Source: CAYLLN01 sp964384375
GTDB lineage: Bacteria; Planctomycetota; Planctomycetia; Pirellulales; Pirellulaceae
Length of the DNA: 64,000 bases
Reading direction: 5' to 3'
Assembly: GCA_964384375.1 (NCBI GenBank)
Contig: CAYLLN010000011.1
Span: 1 to 64,000, forward strand
The position numbers and the translations under genes are program-made. The notes below the pieces were generated by a model that was not told the origin of the DNA, ran no database searches, and was given only the letters and a program-made list of their open reading frames with translations. Of the stretch, positions 46,733-55,300 are shown piece after piece; the stretch's first letter is position 1, and each line of letters starts with the position of its first letter.

Positions 46733-49164
46733 ACGACGCATGGCGACAACTCGAACGCTGGCTCGTCGGCGAGCCGCTGGGGGGAGACCCCGGCGGGCTC
46801 GAAACGACGCTACAGAGCACCTGGAACCCGCCACCGTGGCTCGTGTTGGCCGTGCTGATTGCTAGTGCCGCGATCTTGCTCACCGTCTATCTTCGCGAAA
46901 GCCAGAGTGCGTCGCGGCCCTGGAAAGTGCTCCTCGCGGCAATGCGGCTGGCGCTCGTGGGCATCGTGCTGCTGATGCTTTATGGCTGGACGGTGCAGCG
47001 GCATCGGACCGACCTGCCGGACGTGGTGGTGGTGCTCGACGATTCGGCCAGTATGGCCCTGGTCGATCATTACGACGACAAGTCGTTGGCCGCGGCAATC
47101 GACCGGCGACTCGCGGCCGTGAAGCTGCCCGAGCGAACGCGGCTGAACCTAGCAAAGTCGCTACTCCTGGAAAACGACGCGGCACTGCTCGCGGGTCTGG
47201 CCGAGCGGTACAACCTGAAGTTTTTTCTAGCCGGCGGCGCGGCTCGCTCACTGGCTTCCGATCGACCGTCGCTAGTAGCCGAATTGCAAACGCTTTCCGC
47301 CGACGAGCCGACAAGCCGGTTGGGTGACAGCGTCCGCGAGGTGCTCGAAGCGCAGCGCGGCCGGCCGACCGCGGCGATCATCCTGCTGACCGACGGCGTG
47401 ACGACCGAAGGGAAGCCACTTTCCGAGGCCGCCCAGTATGCCCGTCGCAAGTCGGTGCCGCTCTATCTCGTCGGCCTGGGGAGCGATCAGCCCACGCGCG
47501 ATCTGCGACTGGACGATTTGCTCGTCGATGAGGTGGCGTTTGTTGGCGACCTGGTAAATTTCGATTTCAAGCTCGCAGCCGAGGGGTACGCGGGGAAGGC
47601 GAGCGTCCGGCTGACGATGACGCGTCGTGCGAGCGACGATCCGGCCGCTTCGCCGCCGGAGGTCGTCGCTCAGCAGGAAGTCACGCTCGATCCCAAAGTA
47701 ACCACGCAGAATATTCGCCTCGCCCATCGCCCCGACCAGCAAGGGGAATACGAATTCACGCTCGAGATCACGCCGCGCGAGGGGGAGGCGAACACCGACA
47801 ACAACCGCCTCGTTCGCAAGGTGACGGTCCGCGAGGAGGTAATTCGCGTGCTGCTGGTGCAGGCGTATCCGAATTACGAGTTTCGGATGCTCAAGCAGAT
47901 GTTGCAGCGGGAGCTGAACCGCGACCAACCAGCCGAGGGGAAGACTCGCGGCTTTCGGACAGTACTACAGGAGGCGGATTTGGAGTATGTCGAGACGGAC
48001 AAAACGGCCGAGCGTCTCTTTCCGGTCAGTCGCGACGAGTTGTTCTCCTACGATGTGCTGATTTTTGGCGACGTGAACCCGTCGCTCCTCAGCCCGTCGA
48101 TCATGCAGAACATTTACGAGTTCGCGACGGTCCGCGGCGGCGGCGTCGTCTTTGTTGCCGGGCCGAAGTTCACGCCGCTCGCCTTCCGAGACACACCGCT
48201 GGCGCCGCTCTTTCCGATGGACCTCGACACGGTCCGCCTTCCCGATGCCGATGCAATTGTGAAGGACGAATTCCGCCCGCGACTCACGCCGCTCGGGCAG
48301 GCGAGTTCCACGATGCAGCTTGCCGACACCCCGACAGCGAGCGACAAGCTGTGGCGCGACGGCTTGCCGGGGCTGCGATGGTTTGTGACAGCGCCCAACG
48401 TGCGGCCGGGGGTGCGGGTACTCGCCGAGCATCCGACCGCAGTGGGCGACGACGGCCGGCCACTGCCGATTATTTGCCTGCAGTTCGTCGGGGCGGGGAA
48501 GGTGCTGTTTCACGCGACCGACGAAACACATCGCTGGCGGTTCCGCGTCGGCGACGCGTACTTCGCTCGCTACTGGATTCAGTCGATTCGCTACCTCTGC
48601 CGGGCTAAGCTGCTATCGTCTGGTCGCACGGCGGAAATCGACACCGATCGCGACGAGTACCGCCGGGGCGATACCGTGGCCTTGCGAGTCCGCTTTCTCG
48701 ACGACCGGATTGCTCCGCAGGCGGACGACGGCGTGGCGATTGTCGTCGAACGCGAAGCGGGGCAGCGACGGACGGTCACGCTCCGCCGTAACGCTGCTGA
48801 GCGGGGCGTCTTTGAGGGGACCGCCGGGCAACTGGCCGATGGCAAGTATCGGGCGTGGATCGCCGCGCCGACGCTCACCGGCCAGCCGCCGGCTAAGGAA
48901 TTCACCATCGTCGCTCCGCCCGGCGAACTGGCCCGCACGCGAATGGACACAGCGGAGCTGACCGCGGCGGCGAAGACCTCGCTCGGCAAGTTCTATCGCT
49001 TGCAAGAGGCCGACAAACTGCAGGGCGATCTGCCCCGTGGCCGGCAGGTACGCATCGAGTCGCTGCCGCCACGCCCGATCTGGAACGCACCGCTTCTGGC
49101 CGGGCTGTTCGTGTTGCTGATTGCCGGCGAATGGCTGCTCCGGAAGCGAGTGGGGCTGTTGTAG
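46729..49164 (+). CDS. VWA/GATase-like large membrane protein
   Basis: 811 residues. There are two N-terminal membrane helices (WLVLAVLIASAAILLTVYL and LLAAMRLALVGIVLLMLYGW), then a VWA domain (VVVVLDDSASMALVDHYDDK and ILLTDGVTT). CARDB-like beta domains (FDFKLAAEGYAGKASVRLTM) follow, then a glutamine-amidotransferase-like fold (VIRVLLVQAYPNYEFRMLKQ, LIFGDVNPSLLSPSIM and VVFVAGPKFTPL). The C-terminal helix is LLAGLFVLLIAGEWLL. The amidotransferase catalytic Cys is not evident. It overlaps BatA by ATGA, and the stop's last base begins a palindromic repeat. Confidence 0.88.
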   Translation: MNDAWRQLERWLVGEPLGGDPGGLETTLQSTWNPPPWLVLAVLIASAAILLTVYLRESQSASRPWKVLLAAMRLALVGIVLLMLYGWTVQRHRTDLPDVVVVLDDSASMALVDHYDDKSLAAAIDRRLAAVKLPERTRLNLAKSLLLENDAALLAGLAERYNLKFFLAGGAARSLASDRPSLVAELQTLSADEPTSRLGDSVREVLEAQRGRPTAAIILLTDGVTTEGKPLSEAAQYARRKSVPLYLVGLGSDQPTRDLRLDDLLVDEVAFVGDLVNFDFKLAAEGYAGKASVRLTMTRRASDDPAASPPEVVAQQEVTLDPKVTTQNIRLAHRPDQQGEYEFTLEITPREGEANTDNNRLVRKVTVREEVIRVLLVQAYPNYEFRMLKQMLQRELNRDQPAEGKTRGFRTVLQEADLEYVETDKTAERLFPVSRDELFSYDVLIFGDVNPSLLSPSIMQNIYEFATVRGGGVVFVAGPKFTPLAFRDTPLAPLFPMDLDTVRLPDADAIVKDEFRPRLTPLGQASSTMQLADTPTASDKLWRDGLPGLRWFVTAPNVRPGVRVLAEHPTAVGDDGRPLPIICLQFVGAGKVLFHATDETHRWRFRVGDAYFARYWIQSIRYLCRAKLLSSGRTAEIDTDRDEYRRGDTVALRVRFLDDRIAPQADDGVAIVVEREAGQRRTVTLRRNAAERGVFEGTAGQLADGKYRAWIAAPTLTGQPPAKEFTIVAPPGELARTRMDTAELTAAAKTSLGKFYRLQEADKLQGDLPRGRQVRIESLPPRPIWNAPLLAGLFVLLIAGEWLLRKRVGLL

Positions 49165-49322
49165 TGGGGCAGGCTTCCAGCCTGCCGAGAACGTAACACC
49201 CCGCCGCTTCGTCTAGCACTTTGGCGGGGCGATATGCGAGAATTGCATCAAAGCCCCGACCAGTGGTCGGGGTGATCGGCAATGGCGAGATACCTGGCGG
49301 CGCACCCTGACCAATGTCAGGG
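49164..49322. repeat. Array of four palindromes between operon genes
   Basis: GTGGGGCAGGC-TTCCA-GCCTGCC (49164-49186), CCCCGCC...GGCGGGG (49199-49229), CCCCGAC-cagtg-GTCGGGG (49254-49272) and CCCTGAC-caat-GTCAGGG (49305-49322) follow one another. The last contains the earliest possible ATG (49314) of the next frame, which argues for the later start at 49383. Any message read through here would be heavily structured. Confidence 0.9.
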
Positions 49323-49382
49323 CTTTGGTTCACACGACTCTTTCCCACGCCAAGATCCCGCCGGGCCGGCTGGACCTACACG

Positions 49383-52300
49383 ATGCCCCATCCCCTGCAA
49401 ACCCGTGTTGAAGCCGTTCGCCGGAAGGCGATGGGCCTTGTGCGCGCGGGGGGGCTGGCGCTCCTGTTGTGTGCGGTCATTGTGATCGGCGCGGTCTTTG
49501 GGCTGGCCGACTATCTGCTCCGGCTGCAAGATCCGGGGGCAAGGTGGATTCTGTCGCTGCTGGCACTCGCGGCCATCGGTTGGGCGACGTGGAAATTCGT
49601 CTGGCCGGCACTCCGATACCGTCTGGGCCTGGTGCAGGTCGCTAAGCGGATCGAAGCGAGCCATCCCGAACTGGCCCAGCGGCTGTCGTCGGCCATCGAC
49701 TTTCTGAGCCAGGCCGAAACGGATAAGACCGCGGGTTCGGTCGATCTAAGGCGGGCGGTCGTTGCCGAGGCAGAGGCATTGGCGGCCCGCGTCGATTTGG
49801 GCTCCGCGATCGATCGCCGCCGACCGCTGCAACTTGTCGCTTTCGCAGGTCTCCTCGTCGCCGTCGTCGCAGGAATCTCTGTGTGGCGTCCAGCCAGCGT
49901 GCGGCTCGCTGCATCGCGACTGGTCATGCCTTGGCGGACTGACCTCGCGTGGCCGCGGAGTCACGAACTGGCGTTCGTCCGCACGATCGACAAGCTCGCC
50001 GTCGGCGACGATTTGGAACTTGAACTCATCGACAAGCATGGCCAGTTGCCCGACAACGTGCAGGTGCAGCTGCGTCATCAAACGCCGACGGGGACGCGGA
50101 CCGAAACCCGTCAGCTCAAGCCGCTCGCCGAGCGGGCCGTCTTTCGGCTCGACAACGTCACGCAGCCGCTCGCGTATCGCGCCAGCGGTGGTGACGACGA
50201 CACGATGCCGTGGACAGAGCTCGCCGTGATCGAACCGCCAAAGGTCGTGTCGCTCGATATTGGTGTAGCACCGCCGCTATATTCTGGCCTCCCTGCTGTC
50301 ACCGTCGGCCGAGTCGCCAAGGCGATCGCCGGATCGAGCGTTGCGATCCGGGGGAAGGTTGATAAGCCGATCGTTTCCGCCCGCTTACGCAGCGAGACGA
50401 AGGACGTGCCGCTGCCGGAGGTTGCCATCCATGCGAGCGGCCTGAGCTTTGCCGTTCCAGCCGATCCCAAGGTGCCTTGGCTCGCACAGAAATCGGCCAC
50501 GTACTGGATTGAATTGGCAGATGAGAGCGGTCTGCCAACGGGCCGCGACACGCGTTTCGAGCTGCACACCGTCCCCGATTCGCCTCCCGCCATTGCTTGG
50601 GACACTCCTGCCGATCACACGTTCGTCACGCCGCAGGCCCTGTTGCCGATCAACGCTCTGATCAAGGACGACCTCGCCGTTCGCCGCGTCGAACTGCGAT
50701 ACTTGCGCCCCGGTCACAGCGACGCGGGGGAGCAGATGGTCGTGCTTTATGACGGCCCCGCCAAGCCGTCGCCCACGGGAGGCATGGAAGCGGGGGACAA
50801 CCGCACGATCGACTTCGCCTGGGACTTGAACCAGCTTGCCGGTCTCGTTCCCGGCGACGTGCTGGCGATTCGCCTCACCGCCGAGGATTACCTGCCGCAG
50901 CAGGCGACGAGCGTCGTCCGCCGGCTGTCGATCATCACACCACAGGAACTCGAAAGCCGCATCGGCCAGCGGCAGTCGGCGGTGCTCTCGCAACTGGCAG
51001 AGGCCCTGCGGATCGAGCGCGACAGCCGGCAACAACTCGGCAGTCTCATCATTCGCCGCGAAGAAACTGGCCAGCTCACCGAGGGGGATCTGAACCTGCT
51101 GCAAAGCGCCCAGCTGAATCAGCGGCAGGTGGAAACGCTGCTCGGTAGCGGGCCGGAAGGGGTCGAGGGGCAACTCATCGCGTTGCTCGGCGAACTTGCG
51201 GCCAATCGCGTAGAAGGGCAAGCCGTCGCCCAGCGGATGAACGACTTGCTTGGCAAAGTTCGCGAGCTCAACCGCGGGCCGCTGGTGCAGATCAACCAGC
51301 GGCTGACCGAGACGTTCAAAGGGGTACGGGCGAAGCTCGACGCGGCAGACGCCAGCGGCACCGAGGAAATCGGCCAGTGGCTCGCTGCGACGGCCACTCA
51401 GCAAGACACCGTGATTGCCACGCTCGAAGGGTTGCTCGGCTCGCTCAAGGAATGGGATAGCTTCAGTCGGCTGTCGCGCGAGATCGGCCAGATTCGGACC
51501 GAGCAGGAGCAAATCGCCGACGAAACGGAGTCGCTGCGGCTGGCCGGTGTTGCAGCGGAGGCGCCGGCTGCCGATCAGCGCTCGACCGCGCGGCAGCTCG
51601 CGCAGCGCGAGCTGGAATTGGCACGTCGGCTCGACAAGATTCAGGGGCGCATGGAGGAGATGCTCGGCCGGCTGCAAGCGACCGATCCCCTCGCGGCCAG
51701 CACGCTCGCCGACGCGCTTGACGCGGCCCGGCGGCTGGCTATCGGCGGGCACATGCGCGACGCCGCGGGCAGGCTCGGCCAGCAGCAGCTTGGCGAGTCG
51801 CGGCAGGCACAGGCGACGGTGCTCGACGGGCTCGCCCAATTGCTCGATGTCCTGTCCAGCCGCCGCGAGGACGAACTGGCCCGCACGGTGAAGTCGATGC
51901 GAGCCGCGTCGGGGCAGCTTGCGAACATCCAGGCGCGTCAGCGAGCAGCCGGCGAGGCACTGGATGCTGCCTCGGCCGAAGGTAATGCCGCCGAGCAACG
52001 CCGCAAGCTCCAGCGGCTGACTCGCGAGCTGGAGCAACTTGGCCAAGAGGTCGAACAACTCGGCCGCAAGTTGCAGCGGCTCACCGCACCCAAGGCGGCG
52101 CAGGCGCTCGGTCAGGCGGGGGGCGAAGATGCTGCCGCCGCGAAAGCCGCCGACGAGGGGAACGCGGGCGAGGCGCAACAGCAAGCTCGACAGGCCGAGC
52201 GCCGCCTGGAGGACGCCCAGCGCGAGATTCAGCAGGCGATCGCCCAGGCCGAGCAGGAACTCGTACAGCAACAACTGGCCCGCTTGGAGCAGTGGATCGA

Positions 52301-52952
52301 AGGGCTCCTCGCCCGGCAGAAAAACGTGATCGCCGATGCGCAGCGGCTCGATGAAGCTCGCCTCGCGACGGGTGGAACGCTCACCGATGCACAGCAAGCG
52401 ACGCTCCGCGGCACTGCGGCAGAACAGCGGCTGGTCGCTGACGAAACGGATCAATTGCGGCTGAAAGTGGAGGAGCAGTCGGCGTTCGCGTTCGCTCTGG
52501 AAGGGGCCCGGCAGGACATGCTGCGCGCGGCTGGCATGCTCGCCCGTGGCCAAACCGATGCTGCGGCCCAGCAGGCAGCCAAGGACGCAGCGACTCGGCT
52601 GGAACAAATGCTCGTGGCCCTCAAGCCGGATGACGGTCCGCCCCCCGAAGCGTCTCCGCCGGATGTGCCGCCTCCGATGCCGCCGCCGGGCGGGCAGCAG
52701 AACCCGTTTTCCAGCCTAGCGGCACTCAAGCTGCTACAATTGCTGCAGGGGGAGATCAACCGCCGAACGCAGGAACTAGAAACGGTTCGGGCGCGCGAAG
52801 GAAAGCTGATCGACGAGCAGACCCGCCTGCTTGACTCGCTGGCTACCGAACAAGGTCGCTTGGCCGAGATGGTCCTGAACATGATTCAGGAAGTCGTACC
52901 CAAGCCGGAAGACATGATTGATCCGCTGGGAGAAATGGAAGCTAAAAAATGA
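49383..52952 (+). CDS. DUF4175-type giant coiled-coil membrane protein
   Basis: 1189 residues. Three N-terminal membrane helices (LALLLCAVIVIGAVFGLADY, WILSLLALAAIGWATWKFVW and LQLVAFAGLLVAVVAGISVW) are followed by about 300 residues of beta-rich periplasmic domain. A very long Gln/Glu/Ala-rich coiled coil (about 540-1080: TRELEQLGQEVEQLGRKLQR and similar) comes next. A Pro-rich hinge (PPPEASPPDVPPPMPPPGGQ) and a short helical tail complete it. It matches DUF4175, usually found with BatA/VWA genes. The ATG at 49383 is used; the one at 49314 lies in a palindrome. Its last bases form ATGA with the next start. Confidence 0.88.
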   Translation: MPHPLQTRVEAVRRKAMGLVRAGGLALLLCAVIVIGAVFGLADYLLRLQDPGARWILSLLALAAIGWATWKFVWPALRYRLGLVQVAKRIEASHPELAQRLSSAIDFLSQAETDKTAGSVDLRRAVVAEAEALAARVDLGSAIDRRRPLQLVAFAGLLVAVVAGISVWRPASVRLAASRLVMPWRTDLAWPRSHELAFVRTIDKLAVGDDLELELIDKHGQLPDNVQVQLRHQTPTGTRTETRQLKPLAERAVFRLDNVTQPLAYRASGGDDDTMPWTELAVIEPPKVVSLDIGVAPPLYSGLPAVTVGRVAKAIAGSSVAIRGKVDKPIVSARLRSETKDVPLPEVAIHASGLSFAVPADPKVPWLAQKSATYWIELADESGLPTGRDTRFELHTVPDSPPAIAWDTPADHTFVTPQALLPINALIKDDLAVRRVELRYLRPGHSDAGEQMVVLYDGPAKPSPTGGMEAGDNRTIDFAWDLNQLAGLVPGDVLAIRLTAEDYLPQQATSVVRRLSIITPQELESRIGQRQSAVLSQLAEALRIERDSRQQLGSLIIRREETGQLTEGDLNLLQSAQLNQRQVETLLGSGPEGVEGQLIALLGELAANRVEGQAVAQRMNDLLGKVRELNRGPLVQINQRLTETFKGVRAKLDAADASGTEEIGQWLAATATQQDTVIATLEGLLGSLKEWDSFSRLSREIGQIRTEQEQIADETESLRLAGVAAEAPAADQRSTARQLAQRELELARRLDKIQGRMEEMLGRLQATDPLAASTLADALDAARRLAIGGHMRDAAGRLGQQQLGESRQAQATVLDGLAQLLDVLSSRREDELARTVKSMRAASGQLANIQARQRAAGEALDAASAEGNAAEQRRKLQRLTRELEQLGQEVEQLGRKLQRLTAPKAAQALGQAGGEDAAAAKAADEGNAGEAQQQARQAERRLEDAQREIQQAIAQAEQELVQQQLARLEQWIEGLLARQKNVIADAQRLDEARLATGGTLTDAQQATLRGTAAEQRLVADETDQLRLKVEEQSAFAFALEGARQDMLRAAGMLARGQTDAAAQQAAKDAATRLEQMLVALKPDDGPPPEASPPDVPPPMPPPGGQQNPFSSLAALKLLQLLQGEINRRTQELETVRAREGKLIDEQTRLLDSLATEQGRLAEMVLNMIQEVVPKPEDMIDPLGEMEAKK

Positions 52953-53689
52953 AATCTCTTGGCAGTGCAAAGTCGATGGCATCTAACGCAAAGGCGCGAA
53001 AGTCGCAAAGATCGCAGAGAGGAAGAAGGCGCTTTCTCCCTTCCCTTTGCGTCCTTTGCGCCTTTGCGTTGATCTTCGGATTGTCATTGCCCATTTCAAC
53101 CTCCGCTGACGAACCGAAGTCGCTCGACGCGCAGCTCCTCGAAGGGCTCGATGACGATCTGCTCAAGGGGCTTCCCGCACCGACCAAACAGCCCGACGTT
53201 TCACAGCCCTCCGCTGCCGGCCAGACGCAACCAGCCGACAGCACCACCACCAACCCGCTTGCGCAAATTGCCGAACGGATGCGCCTTGCTCAAAGACGAA
53301 TCGCCGAGCGCGACACGACCGCCGACACGCAGCAGCTTCAGCAGCAGATTCAGGACGACCTCGCCGCCCTGATCGAAGCCGCCAAGAAACAGTGTGCCGC
53401 CTGCAACAAGCCGGGCAATGGCTCCGCGGGCCAGCAAGCTGGCACGACCAGCGGCCAGCCGACACCCGCTCCGCCGCGCGACAGCACCAACCGGATCGAG
53501 CAGGGGACCAAGGAATCGACGGAAACGGCCGACGTGGCCGATGTGATCCGCCGCTTTTGGGGCCATCTGCCCGACAAACTCCGCGAGCAGATGCAAGCAT
53601 CGCTTAGCGAGCAGTTCCTGCCGAAATACGAGCGGCTGATCGAGGATTACTACAAACGTCTGGCGGAGGAGGGGAGCGGCAGGCCATAA
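52949..53689 (+). CDS. Small secreted protein whose signal peptide is repeat-encoded
   Basis: 246 residues. The ATG overlaps the stop of DUF4175 as ATGA. Residues 12-42 come from a CGCAAAGG-type inverted repeat: the left arm gives the basic run NAKARKSQRSQRGRRR, and the right arm gives the hydrophobic LPSLCVLCAFALIF. Together with GLSLPISTSADEP they form a complete Sec signal peptide. The mature part is Gln/Pro/Thr-rich with a short CAAC motif and a helical C-terminus (VADVIRRFWGHLPDKLREQM, then YERLIEDYYKRLAEEG). No family is recognised. Its position makes it a likely periplasmic partner of the VWA/DUF4175 proteins. Confidence 0.85.
   Translation: MKSLGSAKSMASNAKARKSQRSQRGRRRFLPSLCVLCAFALIFGLSLPISTSADEPKSLDAQLLEGLDDDLLKGLPAPTKQPDVSQPSAAGQTQPADSTTTNPLAQIAERMRLAQRRIAERDTTADTQQLQQQIQDDLAALIEAAKKQCAACNKPGNGSAGQQAGTTSGQPTPAPPRDSTNRIEQGTKESTETADVADVIRRFWGHLPDKLREQMQASLSEQFLPKYERLIEDYYKRLAEEGSGRP
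52984..53071. repeat. Inverted repeat, AACGCAAAGGCGC family, within a CDS
   Basis: The left arm (52984-53022) is TAACGCAAAGGCGCG, AAAGTCGCAAAG and ATCGCAGAGAGG. The right arm (53032-53071) is the imperfect reverse complement ending GCGCCTTTGCGTTG. It encodes the signal peptide of 52949-53689. The same family is at 35156 and 39487. Confidence 0.93.
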
Positions 53690-53726
53690 TATCGCCGCCC
53701 TCCCGAATGCGAGCAAGGAGCCCGCT

Positions 53727-54794
53727 ATGCCCACCGCCGGTCGCCGTCGTTTTCTTCAGGCCGCCGCTGCCTTCGCCACGACCGCCGCAGGATCGGCTCT
53801 CTTTCCCCGCCTGCTCGTCGCTCAGAATACGCCCCTCTCGCCCGAAGCGGCTGCCGCCGACCTGATCAAGCCGGAAACGCAGTCGGCGATCGACCGCGGT
53901 CTCGCCTGGCTCGCCGCCAAGCAAAACGACGATGGCGCGTTCGGCGGTTCGGGGTATGGCCGCAATGTCGCGGTGGTCAGTCTCGCCGGCATGGCGTTTC
54001 TCTCCGGCGGACATACGCCCGGACGCGGCCAGTACGGCGAACAGGTCAATCGCTGCCTCAGCTACGTTCTGGCCGCGGCTGACGACAGCGGCTTCATCTG
54101 CCTGCCGGCCCACACCAGCCACGGGCCGATGTACGACCACGGTTTTGCGACGCTGTTTCTGGCCGAGTGCTACGGCATGTCCCCCGACAGCGACGTGAGG
54201 GACAAACTATCGCGAGCGGTGAAGCTGATCGTGAGCACCCAAAATCCCGACGGCGGCTGGCGGTATCAGCCCAAGCCGGTCGAGGCCGATATTTCCGTGA
54301 CGATCTGCCAGGTAATGGCCCTCCGCGCCGCCCGCAATGCTGGCCTCTTCGTGCCGAACGAAACCATCGACCGCTGCATCGACTATGTGAAGCGGAGCCA
54401 GAACGCCGACGGCGGCTTCATGTACATGCTGACCGGCGGCCCTAGCCGCTTTCCGCGGTCGGCGGCCGGTATCGTCGCCCTGTATTCGGCCGGAATCTAC
54501 GAAGGTGACGAGATCAAGCGGGGCCTGGAGTACCTCTCGCTGCACGTCCCCGCCGCCGAGGATTTCCGGGCCGATACGCATGCGATGTACGGCCACTACT
54601 ACGCCGTGCAGGCGATGTGGCAAGCCGGCGGTGACCACTGGAAAAAGTGGTATCCCGCAGTGCAGGACGTGCTTTTGAAGCAGCAGCAGGACGACGGTTC
54701 GTGGATGGACCTCATCTGTCCCGAATACGGCACCGCGATGGCCTGCATCATCCTGCAGATGCCGAACAACTATCTGCCGATCTTTCAGCGGTAA
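53727..54794 (+). CDS. Tat-exported squalene-cyclase/prenyltransferase-repeat protein
   Basis: 355 residues. A twin-arginine leader (GRRRFLQAAAAFATTAAGSA) precedes an alpha-alpha barrel of QW-like repeats: AIDRGLAWLAAKQNDDGAFG, CLSYVLAAADDSGFICLP, AVKLIVSTQNPDGGWRYQPK, CIDYVKRSQNADGGFMYM and VQDVLLKQQQDDGSWMD. The catalytic DCTAE of squalene-hopene cyclases is absent, so this is probably a non-cyclising relative. Members of this kind end the DUF58/VWA/DUF4175 operon in Planctomycetes. It starts 37 bases after the preceding gene, so it is probably the last gene of the unit. Confidence 0.9.
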   Translation: MPTAGRRRFLQAAAAFATTAAGSALFPRLLVAQNTPLSPEAAAADLIKPETQSAIDRGLAWLAAKQNDDGAFGGSGYGRNVAVVSLAGMAFLSGGHTPGRGQYGEQVNRCLSYVLAAADDSGFICLPAHTSHGPMYDHGFATLFLAECYGMSPDSDVRDKLSRAVKLIVSTQNPDGGWRYQPKPVEADISVTICQVMALRAARNAGLFVPNETIDRCIDYVKRSQNADGGFMYMLTGGPSRFPRSAAGIVALYSAGIYEGDEIKRGLEYLSLHVPAAEDFRADTHAMYGHYYAVQAMWQAGGDHWKKWYPAVQDVLLKQQQDDGSWMDLICPEYGTAMACIILQMPNNYLPIFQR

Positions 54795-54798
54795 CTTC

Positions 54799-54821
54799 GT
54801 GGGGCAGGCATCTTGCCTGCC
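54799..54821. repeat. TGGGGCAGGC...GCCTGCC palindrome
   Basis: GTGGGGCAGGC-ATCTT-GCCTGCC lies just past the end of the operon and is identical to the copy at 61587-61609. Confidence 0.93.
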
Positions 54822-54827
54822 GATCGT

Positions 54828-54909
54828 GGCGAGCGGGAGTCGTTAGCCTCCCGATGTGCAACCTGGCCGGGAAGCGACCTCATCGGGGTGCTCACGCACC
54901 CCGCTCGCC
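54828..54909. repeat. Paired GGCGAGCGGG repeats facing each other
   Basis: The left copy (54828-54856) reads GGCGAGCGGGAGTCG, then TTAGCCTCCCGATG. The right copy (54881-54909) is its imperfect reverse complement (CATCGGGGTGC...CCCCGCTCGCC). Each has its own inner hairpin, and together they form a 29-bp arm stem-loop. A single copy is at 20965. Confidence 0.9.
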
Positions 54910-55300
54910 GAGCAAGACCGTCCGGATGCTCGCCCCATTATATTTGACACAACCGTTACGATCATTTTTCCCGGAAAACTCAGCGCAGCTTGCCGCGCGG
55001 GCCGATAGACGTTCTTTGACGAGCGGCACATGGTGTGTCCTCTCCTGGTCAGCACGCGCTTCTCCGCCATGCTAGCGGGCCGGCGCACGCTGTTCCCGCA
55101 GGCGTCCCTCCCCGGAGCCGAATCCTCCGCAGCAGGTTACCCCGACGACTGACCTTTACCTCGCTCGCCACTTGCGGCAGAATACGCCCGCCTCGTTCGC
55201 CAAGGACGCGGCGACGTTCCCGCAAACGTCAGCGGCCAAGGTCCAACGGGCCCGTCCGCACGCGGTCAGGATGACCAACCCAAGCAAGGAGTGCTGTAGC
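54910..55300. other. Intergenic region upstream of ompH/lpxC, no gene
   Basis: These 391 bp hold an AT-rich patch around TATATTTGACACAACC (54939-54953) that may be a promoter, but no -10 at proper spacing follows. I found no gene, tRNA or clear terminator. A promoter for the Skp-LpxC-LpxA genes is expected somewhere here. Confidence 0.4.

Noticed and set aside
50385..52607. 740-residue reading frame on the minus strand
   Set aside because: It is antisense to the DUF4175 gene, with repetitive Leu/Arg composition and no motifs. Shadow.
54944..54972. TTGACA at 54944 as a promoter for ompH/lpxC
   Set aside because: There is no acceptable -10 within 15-19 bp, so I only mention the AT-rich patch in the intergenic entry.
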